From Bacillota bacterium (lineage in GTDB: Bacteria > Bacillota > Sulfobacillia > JAJZYS01 > JAJYTV01), in contig JAJYSJ010000005.1 of NCBI GenBank assembly GCA_021793645.1, positions 62,001-126,000 on the forward strand: 64,000 nucleotides of DNA, written 5' to 3'. Positions 1-8,477 of the stretch are shown here, piece after piece (positions within the stretch are counted from its first letter, which is position 1; every line of letters starts with the position of its first letter). The notes below the pieces were generated by a model. The model worked only from the letters and a program-made list of their open reading frames with translations. It was not told the origin of the DNA and did no database searches. The translations under genes and the position numbers were made by a program.

Positions 1-24
1 AGATTAGCATTGGGAGGCTCGCAT

Positions 25-483
25 ATGGCAGATCTCACGTACGATGCGCACATCGCCTGGAGCGGCCTTGCGCGTGAAGGAGAGGGCATCGTCGCACTCG
101 GCGTCGCCGAAGTTCCCTACTCCGCACCGGCAGACATGGGCGGCAAGGGCGAGGGCACAAGCCCCGAGCAGCTCCTGCTCGCTGCGGTCGGATCCTGTTA
201 CAGCGCGACGCTCTACCGCTCCTTGCAGCGCGCGGGGCTGCCCGTCAGCCGGGTCGCGACGCGAGTCGTGGGTACGGTCGCAGACTTCCCGCGCATGGCC
301 CACGTCAGCCGAGTCGTCGTCCATCCGGTGGTGGTTGGCGCAGACGCCACACGCCTCGAAGACTACCGTGACCAGGCGCTCGCCTCCCGCGACCAGTGCC
401 TCATCGGCAAGGCCATCCGCGGCAGCGTCGACTACGAGGTCGGCGAGGTGCAGGTAGAGGTTGGCATCAGCGCTTCACTTTGA
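25..483 (+). CDS. OsmC family protein (first copy)
   Basis: This 152-residue protein has the OsmC/Ohr fold, whose members are cytoplasmic thiol peroxidases acting on organic hydroperoxides. The family's two reactive cysteines are visible: C58 in AAVGSCYSAT at the start of the long central helix and C125 in SRDQCLIGKA. Length matches the family (about 140-155). The ATG at 25 is chosen over the TTG at 10 because GGGAGG at 12-17 sits 7 bases ahead of it and would otherwise be translated. A second OsmC gene lies at 4173. The gene stands alone and converges on the lipoprotein gene across a strong hairpin. The exact substrate (peroxide or other thiol chemistry) cannot be read from the sequence. Confidence 0.9.
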   Translation: MADLTYDAHIAWSGLAREGEGIVALGVAEVPYSAPADMGGKGEGTSPEQLLLAAVGSCYSATLYRSLQRAGLPVSRVATRVVGTVADFPRMAHVSRVVVHPVVVGADATRLEDYRDQALASRDQCLIGKAIRGSVDYEVGEVQVEVGISASL

Positions 484-490
484 GCGGCAT

Positions 491-533
491 GCAGGAGGGC
501 CCGTCCTGGCGCTGCCAGGGCGGGCCCTCCTGC
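491..533. terminator. Bidirectional hairpin between convergent genes
   Basis: GCAGGAGGGCCCG (491-503) pairs with CGGGCCCTCCTGC (521-533). An inner CCTGGC/GCCAGG stem closes on a 3-base loop after one mismatch. It lies between two convergent genes and has no U-run. Confidence 0.75.
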
Positions 534-551
534 GCTTGCTAAGGAAGCATT

Positions 552-1646
552 CTACCCGGGGGGCAGTCGCACCCAACGCACTCCCTGGGGTGTGATGTAG
601 GTCAGCAGGTCCCCAAACAGCTGAGGTAACACGCCCGGCACCCGGTACACGCGATCGCTGCCGATGTCGAAGACGAAGGGAGACTGGCTCCACCAGGTGA
701 CGTATCCCGCGCCGAAGCTCGGATGGGACGGGAACTGACTCGGCGCCGTAAGGCGCGAGAGCCCTCCTTGGCGCAGGAAGTAGAGCGCTTCGTCGGTACC
801 GTAGTCGGCGGTGAAGAGCAGTCCCGCCTGCGCAGCGACAACGGACGTGATCACTCCCGCACCGCGCCAGAGCACGCGCCTCGGTCCGCCGTTCTGCGGC
901 AGCGCAAGGAGTGCACTGAAGGCGCTGTCGCCTGGATCAGCGGGCTTCAGCGCCACATAGACCCAGCCGGCATCGGCCGTGAGGGCAATCACGTCAGTCT
1001 GCGACAAACCGCTATTCTCGAACATGAGATTTTTGCACGGACCATTCGGCAGCCTGCAGGCGACAGCGCCCGTCAGGTCGTTGTCGCCTGACTCGCGTGT
1101 GGTGAGAAAGTCCAGGTATCCGCCCTGGATCGTCATCAGGGTGTGAATTCCGCCGCGATCTCGCTTGGGCAGCGTGATGGCATGCGGCGCGCCGCCGGGC
1201 ACCGCTTGCAGTTCGACCGGTGCGGTGCGCGGCCCGGACTCCGGACCGATCTGGTAGGCGATGTATCCGTCGCCAACCGCCGAGGAGGTCGCAACGTCCC
1301 GCGAAGGACCGGGGGCGATCCTCTCGACGCGCGTCAGCGTTCCCGTAGCCGTGCTGTAGAGGTAGAGTCCGTCCGCAGGGCCGCCCTTCGAGGGCGGGAC
1401 GGGTATCAGCAGTCCTTCGCCTGCTGCATAGCTCGTGGGCGGCGTAAAGACGCCCTTCAGGAGTCCGCCAGGGAGACCGTGCGGCAAGGGCACTGGATGG
1501 AAAGAAGCGTAAACCGCCAGGGCAGCCGGCGGCGGCGCCGGTTCCGTGGGACCGAAGCCGGGCCCCGGGTATGTTTTGCAGCCAGTCAGCAGAATGGCAG
1601 CTGCCGCCACGGCACCTGCCATTCTGCCCATGCGCCGACGCATCAT
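552..1646 (-). CDS. Predicted lipoprotein, beta-propeller-like, unknown function
   Basis: This 364-residue protein starts with an arginine-rich n-region, a hydrophobic stretch and the lipobox LLTGC (Cys23). It should therefore be lipidated and anchored outside the membrane. The rest is rich in Gly, Pro and aromatic residues, with repeated segments of the type GYIAYQIG, GGYLDFLT, GWVYVAL and GYVTWWS spaced about 45 residues apart. That spacing suggests the blades of a TolB- or WD-like beta-propeller; this is an inference from pattern only. GGAGG lies 8 bases upstream of the ATG at 1646, which sets the start. It is divergent from the MmgE/PrpD operon. I do not recognise a specific family. Confidence 0.75.
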   Translation of the reverse strand: MMRRRMGRMAGAVAAAAILLTGCKTYPGPGFGPTEPAPPPAALAVYASFHPVPLPHGLPGGLLKGVFTPPTSYAAGEGLLIPVPPSKGGPADGLYLYSTATGTLTRVERIAPGPSRDVATSSAVGDGYIAYQIGPESGPRTAPVELQAVPGGAPHAITLPKRDRGGIHTLMTIQGGYLDFLTTRESGDNDLTGAVACRLPNGPCKNLMFENSGLSQTDVIALTADAGWVYVALKPADPGDSAFSALLALPQNGGPRRVLWRGAGVITSVVAAQAGLLFTADYGTDEALYFLRQGGLSRLTAPSQFPSHPSFGAGYVTWWSQSPFVFDIGSDRVYRVPGVLPQLFGDLLTYITPQGVRWVRLPPG

Positions 1647-1917
1647 GAGGCTCGCCTCCAGGCGGCCCTGCGCTTCGGAGGGCCGGCAATCACTCCGCGG
1701 TTTTCTCCGTGGACAGTTCACAATAGCTGTGTGCAGGCGTACGTCGCGGCATCATGCATCACGTCGGGGAGGGTCTACGCGGGCCGGGGCGGCCGAAGCC
1801 GTTCCCAGTGCGAAAATGCATCGATATGCGATCTTTCGATGGCGCACATGCGGACTTGGATCGCTCCCCCCAGAGCACCTGCGCCTATGCTGAGTTGCCA
1901 GATGGGAGATGTTTTCA

Positions 1918-3321
1918 ATGACAACTGGCAGTGCATCCGTCCGGATCGGGACCAAGGTACAAGGACTGGCCGCGTTCGCCGTAGGCGCGCGCTGGGAAGA
2001 TGTGTCGCACGCTGCCGCAGCCGCGCTGAAGGCGCGGGTGCTCGACGCACTCGGCTGCGGCCTGGGCGCACTCTCTGCGCCGCCTGTGCGTACTGTGCGG
2101 CGCCTCACCGCATCGCTCGGCGGCGAGCCTTCCGCTACACTGATCGGCGGTGGCAAGACCGCCCCCGACCGCGCAGCCTTCTTCAACGGAGCGGCGATAC
2201 GCTACCTCGACTTCAACGACGCATACCTCGCACCCTATGAGACCTGCCATCCCAGCGACAATGTCGCCCCCCTGCTCGCTGCGGCTGAATATGCGCACGC
2301 CAGCGGGAGCGACTTCCTTACCGCCCTCGCTGTCGCCTACCAGGTCCAGTGCCGCCTTTCGGACGTCGCGCCAGTACGGGCCAAGGGCTTTGACCACACT
2401 GTACAGGGCGTCTACTCTAGCGCAGCCGGCGCTGCACGCGCCATGGGCCTGCCGCGTACCGAAGCGGCGCACGCCATCGCAATTGCAGGAACTGGGAACA
2501 ACGCGCTACGCGTGACCCGCACCGGAGAGCTCTCGAATTGGAAGGGCCTCGCCTTCCCGCATGCCGCAATGAACGCGGTCCACGCCGCGTTGCTCGCGCG
2601 GTGGGGCATCACAGGTCCTTTGGAAGTGTTCGAGGGCAACAAGGGCCTCGAGGACGCGATCACCGGCCCTTTCACAATCGACTGGGCGCACGAGGATCTC
2701 AGCCGGGTGACGCAGACGATCACAAAGCGCTTCAACGCGGAGATCCATGCGCAGTCCGCAATCGAGGCCCTGTTGACATTGCGCCGCCAAACGGGCCTTC
2801 CGGCGTCTGCCCTGGAGGCGATCGAACTCGACACGTTCCAGGTGGCCTTCCAGATCATCGGAGGCGGTGAGGAAGGCGGCAAGAAGCTCGTTCGTACCAA
2901 GGAGGAAGCCGACCACTCACTTCCCTACATGCTGGCCGCCGCCTACCTCGATGGCGAGTTGACGCCCGCGCAGTACAGGGACGAACGCATCGCCCAAGGC
3001 GATGTGCAAGATCTCTTGCAGCGGGTGGACGTTCGCCCGGATCCCGCGTACAGCGCTCGTTTCCCGCAGGAGATGGCCTGCCAGGTGACGCTCAGGGCAC
3101 GCGATGGCCGCAGCTTCACGATCGAGCAGCGCGACTACGAGGGCTTCACCACCCGCCCCGTCACGTGGGAGCAGACCGTCAGGAAGTTCCGTGCTCTCGC
3201 GCGCGGCGTCGATCCGGACCTCGCCCAGCGCATCATCGATGCCGTCTCACGCCTGGAGGATCTGTGGATTACCGACCTCACGTCACTGCTTGCAGAGGTC
3301 CGCATTCCCGAGGAGGAGTAG
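1918..3321 (+). CDS. MmgE/PrpD family protein
   Basis: This 467-residue protein belongs to the MmgE/PrpD superfamily, which includes 2-methylcitrate dehydratase, cis-aconitate decarboxylase and iminodisuccinate epimerase. Typical features are the N-terminal helical domain with DALGCGLGAL, the segment FFNGAAIRYLDFNDAYL, the helix DFLTALAVAYQVQCRL, and a C-terminal alpha/beta lid rich in charged residues. Length is normal for the family (about 450-480). The ATG at 1918 has GGGAG 9 bases upstream; the ATG at 1909 abuts that site and is less likely. The next gene starts 2 bases after the stop, so the two are co-translated. No 2-methylcitrate cycle genes (prpB, prpC) are near, so a role in propionate breakdown is not supported by context. 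Confidence 0.85.
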   Translation: MTTGSASVRIGTKVQGLAAFAVGARWEDVSHAAAAALKARVLDALGCGLGALSAPPVRTVRRLTASLGGEPSATLIGGGKTAPDRAAFFNGAAIRYLDFNDAYLAPYETCHPSDNVAPLLAAAEYAHASGSDFLTALAVAYQVQCRLSDVAPVRAKGFDHTVQGVYSSAAGAARAMGLPRTEAAHAIAIAGTGNNALRVTRTGELSNWKGLAFPHAAMNAVHAALLARWGITGPLEVFEGNKGLEDAITGPFTIDWAHEDLSRVTQTITKRFNAEIHAQSAIEALLTLRRQTGLPASALEAIELDTFQVAFQIIGGGEEGGKKLVRTKEEADHSLPYMLAAAYLDGELTPAQYRDERIAQGDVQDLLQRVDVRPDPAYSARFPQEMACQVTLRARDGRSFTIEQRDYEGFTTRPVTWEQTVRKFRALARGVDPDLAQRIIDAVSRLEDLWITDLTSLLAEVRIPEEE

Positions 3322-3323
3322 AC

Positions 3324-4139
3324 ATGCAAGATCGCGCGTTTTCCTTCCTGCGCACCAACCGTCGTCCCGCAAAGCCGCGTACGCGTGGCGTCACCGAGAT
3401 CCGCGGCCCATACTACAGTGTGGTCGGCCGACACTACCTCTCCGACGTCCTGGAGACCGCCGGCGACTACGTCGACATCCTCAAGTTCGCAGGCGGCTCC
3501 TTCAGCCTGCTCCCGGAGACATCGCTCCGCGAGATCATCGACCTTGCGCATGCGCATGATGTGAAGGTCTCGACCGGGGGCTTTCTGGAGCACGTCCTGA
3601 CCCAGGGGCCGGACGCGGTAGACCGCTACCTGCAGGAGTGCCGCAGGGTCGGCTTCGATATCGTGGAGATCTCCACGGGCTTCATCACCATGCCGGTCGA
3701 CGATATCCTCCGCCTGGTCGGCAAGGTCGCGGAGGTCGGGCTCTTGCCGAAGCCCGAAGTCGGTGTGCAATTCGGCGCTGGTGGCACCACGACTGCCGAC
3801 GAGCTCGCGGCCGAGGGCATCGCGGATCCCGCCCGCGCCATCGCGGTTGCCAAGCGGTGCCTCGACGCCGGAGCCTACATGATCATGATCGAGTCGGAAG
3901 GCATCACGGAAAGTGTGCGGACGCCGCGCACCGACATCGCGCAGCGCATCGCCGCGGAACTCGGTACGGAGCACGTGATGTTCGAGGCCGCCGATCCCAA
4001 CGTGTTCGAATGGTACGTGAAGAACTACGGGCCCGACGTGAACCTGTTCGTCGACCACAGCCAGATTCTGCAGCTGGAGGGCCTGCGAGAGGGCCTGTGG
4101 GGTACGAAGAGCCTCTGGGGACGCGTCCTCACCTACTAA
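3324..4139 (+). CDS. Phosphosulfolactate synthase-like (ComA family) enzyme
   Basis: This 271-residue protein fits the (2R)-phospho-3-sulfolactate synthase family, a TIM barrel that adds sulfite to phosphoenolpyruvate. Characteristic stretches are DYVDILKFAGGSFSLLP, KVSTGGFLEH, FDIVEISTGF, MIMIESEGI and NLFVDHSQI, with Lys and Glu residues at barrel strand ends. In methanogens the reaction begins coenzyme M synthesis; in Bacillus the homologue is linked to sulfolactate. No comB, comC, comD or comE homologue is in the window, so the product's fate is unknown. The gene sits between MmgE/PrpD (2-base gap, shared GAGGAG site) and OsmC (33-base gap). Family assignment is strong; substrate is inferred. 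Confidence 0.85.
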   Translation: MQDRAFSFLRTNRRPAKPRTRGVTEIRGPYYSVVGRHYLSDVLETAGDYVDILKFAGGSFSLLPETSLREIIDLAHAHDVKVSTGGFLEHVLTQGPDAVDRYLQECRRVGFDIVEISTGFITMPVDDILRLVGKVAEVGLLPKPEVGVQFGAGGTTTADELAAEGIADPARAIAVAKRCLDAGAYMIMIESEGITESVRTPRTDIAQRIAAELGTEHVMFEAADPNVFEWYVKNYGPDVNLFVDHSQILQLEGLREGLWGTKSLWGRVLTY

Positions 4140-4172
4140 CCTCCACTGCGCCAAAAAAGGGAGTGGTCGCAA

Positions 4173-4631
4173 GTGTCCGAGCAGATGGCATTCACCGTGC
4201 ATTCCGCATCCGAGGCGGGCATGCTGACCTCGCACAGGACCCAGGCCGGCGTCCTGCTCACCGACGAACCGCCCGCGATGGGGGGCAGTGGACAGGCACC
4301 GAATCCGATCGAGATGCTGCTCGCCGCGTGGTCAGGGTGCCTCGTCGCCACCGCCCGCATGGTCGCAAGAGAGCATGGCGTGAACCTTGGTGGCATCACG
4401 GCTACAGTGGAAGGCTCGATCGACCCCCGCCGCGTGCAGGGCGATCGAACGGCTCCTGCGGGGCTTTGCAGCGCACAGGCCGTCTTGCGCGTCTCCGTCG
4501 CCGACCCCTTGCCGTGGCTCGCTGCGGATGTGGAATCGCGCTGTCCGGTGAGCGGAGTGATCGGTGCGAGCGGCGCTGACATACAGATCTCCATCGAGCA
4601 CGCAGATCCCGCAGAGGCGCTCTTCCGCTAG
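4173..4631 (+). CDS. OsmC family protein (second copy)
   Basis: This 152-residue protein has the OsmC signature, with C56 in AAWSGCLVAT and C124 in VESRCPVSGV. It differs clearly from the copy at 25-483, so the two are not a recent duplication. The GTG start follows AAGGGAG by 9 bases. It is the last gene of the MmgE/PrpD and ComA-like operon and is followed by a strong hairpin. Family members reduce organic hydroperoxides with their cysteine pair. In this context a role in protecting or processing sulfur compounds is possible but not shown. Confidence 0.88.
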   Translation: MSEQMAFTVHSASEAGMLTSHRTQAGVLLTDEPPAMGGSGQAPNPIEMLLAAWSGCLVATARMVAREHGVNLGGITATVEGSIDPRRVQGDRTAPAGLCSAQAVLRVSVADPLPWLAADVESRCPVSGVIGASGADIQISIEHADPAEALFR

Positions 4632-4646
4632 CCTGCGCAACACCAC

Positions 4647-4693
4647 ATACCGAGATGGCTCCCCCGCGCCGTGCGGGCGAGCCATCTCGGTAT
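4647..4693. terminator. Perfect 15-bp inverted-repeat terminator
   Basis: ATACCGAGATGGCTC (4647-4661) pairs perfectly with GAGCCATCTCGGTAT (4679-4693). The 17-base loop holds a further CCCGC/GCGGG stem. TATATTTCT follows on the plus strand. It lies between the OsmC gene and the convergent membrane protein gene, so it probably works in both directions. Confidence 0.8.
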
Positions 4694-4780
4694 ATTTCTG
4701 CACTTGTCCGAGCCTGGTATCCAGCGCTGCTCTCGGGTCCCCGTCCGCTGGAGCAGCCGGTCGCCTGCGGGCTGCGTCAG

Positions 4781-5695
4781 CTAGCGCGCATTACTCGCCC
4801 GCCAGCCGCTCGGGAAACGTGACCGCCAGCCGGCCCAGAGCAGCAGGGCGAGCACAGGAGCAGTGTTCGGGTCTGTTGCCATGCCGCCGAAGAGCATGCC
4901 GAGGTCCTGCCCAAACCACCATGTAGCCGCCAGCCAGATGATCGTCAACCAGAACACTGTTCGGCTGCGCGGGTAGAAGATCAGGGCGGCGCCGAGCAGC
5001 ATCGTCACTCCGATGATCACCGCGTTTGCCACGATTGGGCTATTGCCCACAAGCGTTGCGGCGAAACCCAGTGTGTTGCGAATGAAGAGCGGCTGCGGCA
5101 TCATCGCACCCGAACCGAATGGCGCCGCGAGCCCGAGTCCCGTCCAGTACACAGGGGCGAACTGCAGCAGGCCGCCAAGCAGCAGCGTCAGCGCAACAAC
5201 CCATGTCGCGCCATCGACCCTGCGGCCCTGCCACCACGAACTGCGCTCTTCTTGCAGCAGGAGCACCGATGCGGCGACGTAGAGCAGCACCGAGCCCGGA
5301 GCACCGGTCAAAAACGTCGCGGCCCCGGTGAACAACTGGCCGAGTCCCTCGCCGAACAACCAAACGATCATTCCCCAAGCGATCGACAGCCACAGCCCAG
5401 CGACGACAAAGCGGCGGCGCGGCATCAGAAGCAGCACGCCGATCGCGAGCTGAACCACGACGACGAACCAGTTGAACAGGACAATGTGCGGTGTCGTCAG
5501 ATGGATCGACCATTGGATCAGCGCGTTCAGCCAATGCGGCTCCCCAGTAGCCGCCGGCTGCATGATTGTGCTGACCATGTCCATCGTGAACATCCCAGGC
5601 TGCAGCTGCAGCAGCCCGTCGAGCAGCCAAAGGCTTGCGAGCCCGTACAGAAGCATCCGTCGAGGTGCATTGTGTGAATGGTTGATTGTCTGCAT
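4781..5695 (-). CDS. Multi-pass membrane protein (possibly DoxX-like)
   Basis: This 304-residue, very hydrophobic protein has roughly eight predicted membrane helices in two similar halves. Each half has a segment of the type W..GQDLG or W.FGEGLG followed by a G-rich LF.G pattern (FGEGLGQLFTGAA and FGQDLGMLFGGMA), which points to internal duplication. Trp is abundant. The layout recalls DoxX/DoxD-type quinone-interacting membrane proteins, but no diagnostic motif is decisive. The ATG at 5695 follows AGGGGGG by 9 bases. It lies downstream of the nuo genes on the same strand, 540 bases away, so it may or may not share their transcript. Confidence 0.72.
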   Translation of the reverse strand: MQTINHSHNAPRRMLLYGLASLWLLDGLLQLQPGMFTMDMVSTIMQPAATGEPHWLNALIQWSIHLTTPHIVLFNWFVVVVQLAIGVLLLMPRRRFVVAGLWLSIAWGMIVWLFGEGLGQLFTGAATFLTGAPGSVLLYVAASVLLLQEERSSWWQGRRVDGATWVVALTLLLGGLLQFAPVYWTGLGLAAPFGSGAMMPQPLFIRNTLGFAATLVGNSPIVANAVIIGVTMLLGAALIFYPRSRTVFWLTIIWLAATWWFGQDLGMLFGGMATDPNTAPVLALLLWAGWRSRFPSGWRASNAR

Positions 5696-6235
5696 GGAAT
5701 TGCGCCCCCCTGCAAAGACGGCTCGTTCGCGCCGCCGTCTGGACAGAGCATAGACCCTGTGCACCGCAAGTCGGCAGGTGTGAACGGACGCAAACGGCAC
5801 AGGCCAACGGCGCCACGCCCGCACGTCCGAACGGACATCTGCCGCGCGCGTGGGCTTCTCTATACGACAGCTGTCATGCGATGGCGATGCTACTTCGCCG
5901 ACATGTGGTCGCGATCCTGTATCCGCGACGGGCGTATCGCCGAGATCGACATCGTGATGCACCTGGACAGACTCTCGATGCAGCGATCCCATCAGGCTGA
6001 TCCCGCTATCCCTTCCATCGCCTCAAACCCTCTGCGTCCTGCATCCGCCACGGCCCGTAGCACGGCATAGGCAATCCGCTAACGGTAGCCGGATGCCGAG
6101 CCGACGCGAGACGTCGCTGGGCGCAGCAGTCCGGCGACCAGATCTGCCCGGTCTCCCGCGTCGCCAAAGCTCCTGTCCAGCACGCGGGTCCCATCTTCAG
6201 AGAGGAACCGGTCGAAGTGGGCCGTTCTCTGTGCG
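5696..6235. other. 540-base region without a convincing gene
   Basis: No known gene or RNA is recognised. On the minus strand a frame just after nuoI reads through 6235-6076 with plausible amino-acid use, meets one stop (CGT TAG) near 6076 and continues to about 6000. This could be a decayed 70-90 codon gene or chance in GC-rich DNA. A GTG overlapping the nuoI stop opens a different 77-codon frame (6006-6239) without similarity to anything I know. The leader of the 4781-5695 gene lies at 5696-5900. Confidence 0.4.
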
Positions 6236-6844
6236 TCACTTCTTCGCCTTCGCTCTCCCATCAGGCCCAGGCACAGCGCTTGGCAGGTAGCTCTCGACCA
6301 ACGGGTAATCCATATGCGGGCGGAAGCCCGCACCGTAGGCCGCAATTTCTGGGCGCTGAGTCAGCGCGGAGATGCCATAGGTCAGTCGCTCCGGCTCCCG
6401 TGAAGTGGCGCTCAGGTCATATTCCCGGCTCATGATCAGCGCCTCCTCTGGGCACGCCTCAACGCAGAAGCCGCAGAAGATGCACCGACTGAGGTCGATC
6501 TCGTATACGGACGGCGCCTTCTCGACGGTCGGGTCCTCGACATCCATTGCCTCGATCGTGATGCACTGCGCTGGGCAGACAGTCTCGCACAGGTAGCACG
6601 CCGTACATTTCAGGCGGCCGTCGTCGCGCAGCGTAAGGACGTGCACTCCACGGAAGCGGCGGGAATACGGCTTGCGCTGCTCTGGGTACTGGATCGTCAC
6701 GTGCTTTCGTTCGACGGTCGCACGAACCATGTTGCGCAACGTGACCTCCATCCCGGCAAGCGTGCCTGCCGCTTCCTGCAGGGGTCCTGAGGCAGCATCG
6801 ACCGCTGCCCGTACGTCAACGACCCGCGAAGCCTTCTTGGCCAT
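6236..6844 (-). CDS. nuoI: NADH-quinone oxidoreductase subunit I (NuoI)
   Basis: This 202-residue protein is the ferredoxin-like subunit of the complex I peripheral arm. It carries two tetranuclear clusters through CTACYLCETVCP and CIFCGFCVEACP, both of the C-x2-C-x2-C-x3-CP type. An N-terminal stretch of about 50 residues precedes the HVTIQYPEQ and RFRG.H segment typical of NuoI. The ATG at 6844 is preceded by AAGGGAGGA with 6-base spacing, and the start overlaps the end of nuoG by 29 bases, so the two are translationally coupled. It normally passes electrons from NuoG clusters to NuoB. It is the last recognisable gene of the cluster; the usual following nuoJ, K, L, M, N and the preceding nuoH are absent. 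Confidence 0.93.
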   Translation of the reverse strand: MAKKASRVVDVRAAVDAASGPLQEAAGTLAGMEVTLRNMVRATVERKHVTIQYPEQRKPYSRRFRGVHVLTLRDDGRLKCTACYLCETVCPAQCITIEAMDVEDPTVEKAPSVYEIDLSRCIFCGFCVEACPEEALIMSREYDLSATSREPERLTYGISALTQRPEIAAYGAGFRPHMDYPLVESYLPSAVPGPDGRAKAKK

Positions 6845-8465
6845 AATGCATCCTCCCTTCCGGCGGATAGGTCGTAGCGGTGCGGCTATCGAGCATCGCA
6901 TAGTCCATTCCCTGATAGGCGGGAACCGTACGCGCAAGCTCGGCGAAGAGGCGCTCGGCGTCCGCATCCGGGCGCCGGTAGACCTGGTGCTCGACGAGGT
7001 CGGCCAGAACAGCCGTCGCTGGCCTCGACATACCTGGTGGGATGATGGCGCGCTCGACAACCTGCACGGTCCCTGCGAAGTTGGTGTACGTCCCTTCTTC
7101 CTCGCTCCATGCGGCGACCGGAAGCTGTAGCGCTGCACCCTGCAGGTACGGTAGCCGGTGGGTGGTGAGGACGACGCTGCGCGGCACATTGGCAAGCAGA
7201 CGGGCAATGCCCTCTGCCACACCCGCAGACTCCTCGCCAACGAGCGGCGGGTAGTAGACCAGAAGCAGCGCGCCGATCTCGCCCGTTTGCGCCGCCTCGA
7301 GCATGGCCGGCAATCCCCCGCGGGCGCCGGCGAGGCCGAGATAGACCGCACCCAGCGTGTTCGGATGTTTGTCGCGGCGCCGCAGCAGCTGATCTTCCCG
7401 CTCGCCGACGAGTTGCACCTCCTCCGCCAGCCGGAAGTCCAGCCAGTGCTCGCTATGGGCCTGCTCCGCATACCGGCGCAGTAGGAGGAGCGTCTCGTTC
7501 GTGGCCGACGCCGATCCGAGCACCGCCAGAGGGCGCTCTCCGCGGTCGGTGAGCAACTCGTGCGCTGCCTTCACCGCCTCGGACCAGCGGATCTCCGGAG
7601 GATATCCACCACCCGATGCGGGTTGGGTCAGGCGCTCTCCCCCTTGCGCGGCTTGCCAGCTAAGGCGCCCCTCGTCGCAGATCCAGCTGCTGTTGACGGA
7701 CGGATTGCGCCGTGGCACTACCCGTTCGATGTGGTTTTGGAAGTGGTCGATGCGCACGTTGCAGCCTGTACTGCAACCTGCGCATACCGAATTCGTGTGC
7801 TCGAGGTGCCAAACGCGGCGCTTGAAACGGAAGTCCCGGGAGGTGAGCGCGCCGACAGGACAGACGTCCGCTAGGTTGCCTGCGTACGGGTCCTCGAGCG
7901 CCCTGTCCTCGAAGGCCATCAGCTCGACGTGGTTGCCGCGCTGGATGAACTGGAGTTCCGCCTTCCCGGACACGTCTGCGGAGAACCGGACGCAACGTGA
8001 GCACATCACGCAGCGTTCTGCGTCCAGGACGATCCGGGGACCGAGGTCGATCCGCTTGCGCTTGTGCACCTTCTCCGCCGGATCGACATGACTCTTATGC
8101 AGCCCGTAGTCGGGGTGCATGTAGAAGTCCTGTAGCGAACATTCGCCTGCTTGGTCGCAGATCGGACAGTCGAGCGGATGGTTGACGAGCAAGAACTCCA
8201 ACACGCCGTTGACTGCCTGCGAGGCCTGCGGACTCGTGTGCGGCGAGCGTACGACCATGCCGTCAGCTACCGGGGTCGCGCAGGCCACAGCCAACCGGGC
8301 GAAGCCGTCGACTTCGACAAGGCACATCCGGCAGTTGCCCTCCGGCCGCAGGTCTGGATGGTAGCAAAAGCGGGGTATCTCCACGCCGAGACGATCGGCT
8401 GCTTGGATGATGCTCGTTCCGGGTTCGACCTCGATCTGCCGCCCGTCGATCGTCACCATCGGCAT
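6816..8465 (-). CDS. nuoG: NADH-quinone oxidoreductase subunit G (NuoG), short form
   Basis: This 549-residue iron-sulfur subunit relays electrons through complex I. In order it shows the N-terminal 2Fe-2S domain (RFCYHP, GNCRMCLVEV), the His-ligated cluster segment (LDCPICDQAGECSLQD), the two-cluster ferredoxin part (RCVMCSRCVRF and DVCPVGAL), and the extra cluster motif CAGCSTGCNVRI with a later CDEGRLSW. The molybdopterin-type C-terminal part is cut to about 300 residues, shorter than the 680-900 total usual for NuoG, as in some Thermus-like or Bacillota forms. The ATG at 8465 follows AGGAGGG. The gene lies 12 bases after nuoF. Confidence 0.92.
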   Translation of the reverse strand: MPMVTIDGRQIEVEPGTSIIQAADRLGVEIPRFCYHPDLRPEGNCRMCLVEVDGFARLAVACATPVADGMVVRSPHTSPQASQAVNGVLEFLLVNHPLDCPICDQAGECSLQDFYMHPDYGLHKSHVDPAEKVHKRKRIDLGPRIVLDAERCVMCSRCVRFSADVSGKAELQFIQRGNHVELMAFEDRALEDPYAGNLADVCPVGALTSRDFRFKRRVWHLEHTNSVCAGCSTGCNVRIDHFQNHIERVVPRRNPSVNSSWICDEGRLSWQAAQGGERLTQPASGGGYPPEIRWSEAVKAAHELLTDRGERPLAVLGSASATNETLLLLRRYAEQAHSEHWLDFRLAEEVQLVGEREDQLLRRRDKHPNTLGAVYLGLAGARGGLPAMLEAAQTGEIGALLLVYYPPLVGEESAGVAEGIARLLANVPRSVVLTTHRLPYLQGAALQLPVAAWSEEEGTYTNFAGTVQVVERAIIPPGMSRPATAVLADLVEHQVYRRPDADAERLFAELARTVPAYQGMDYAMLDSRTATTYPPEGRMHYGQEGFAGR

Positions 8466-8477
8466 ATAGCAACCCTC

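Noticed and set aside
3324-4139. Coenzyme M biosynthesis locus
   Set aside because: Only the ComA-like enzyme is present. No phosphatase, dehydrogenase or decarboxylase of that pathway is in the neighbourhood.
5696-6235. Truncated nuoH or nuoJ after nuoI
   Set aside because: No frame in this stretch has the hydrophobic helices expected for any complex I membrane subunit.
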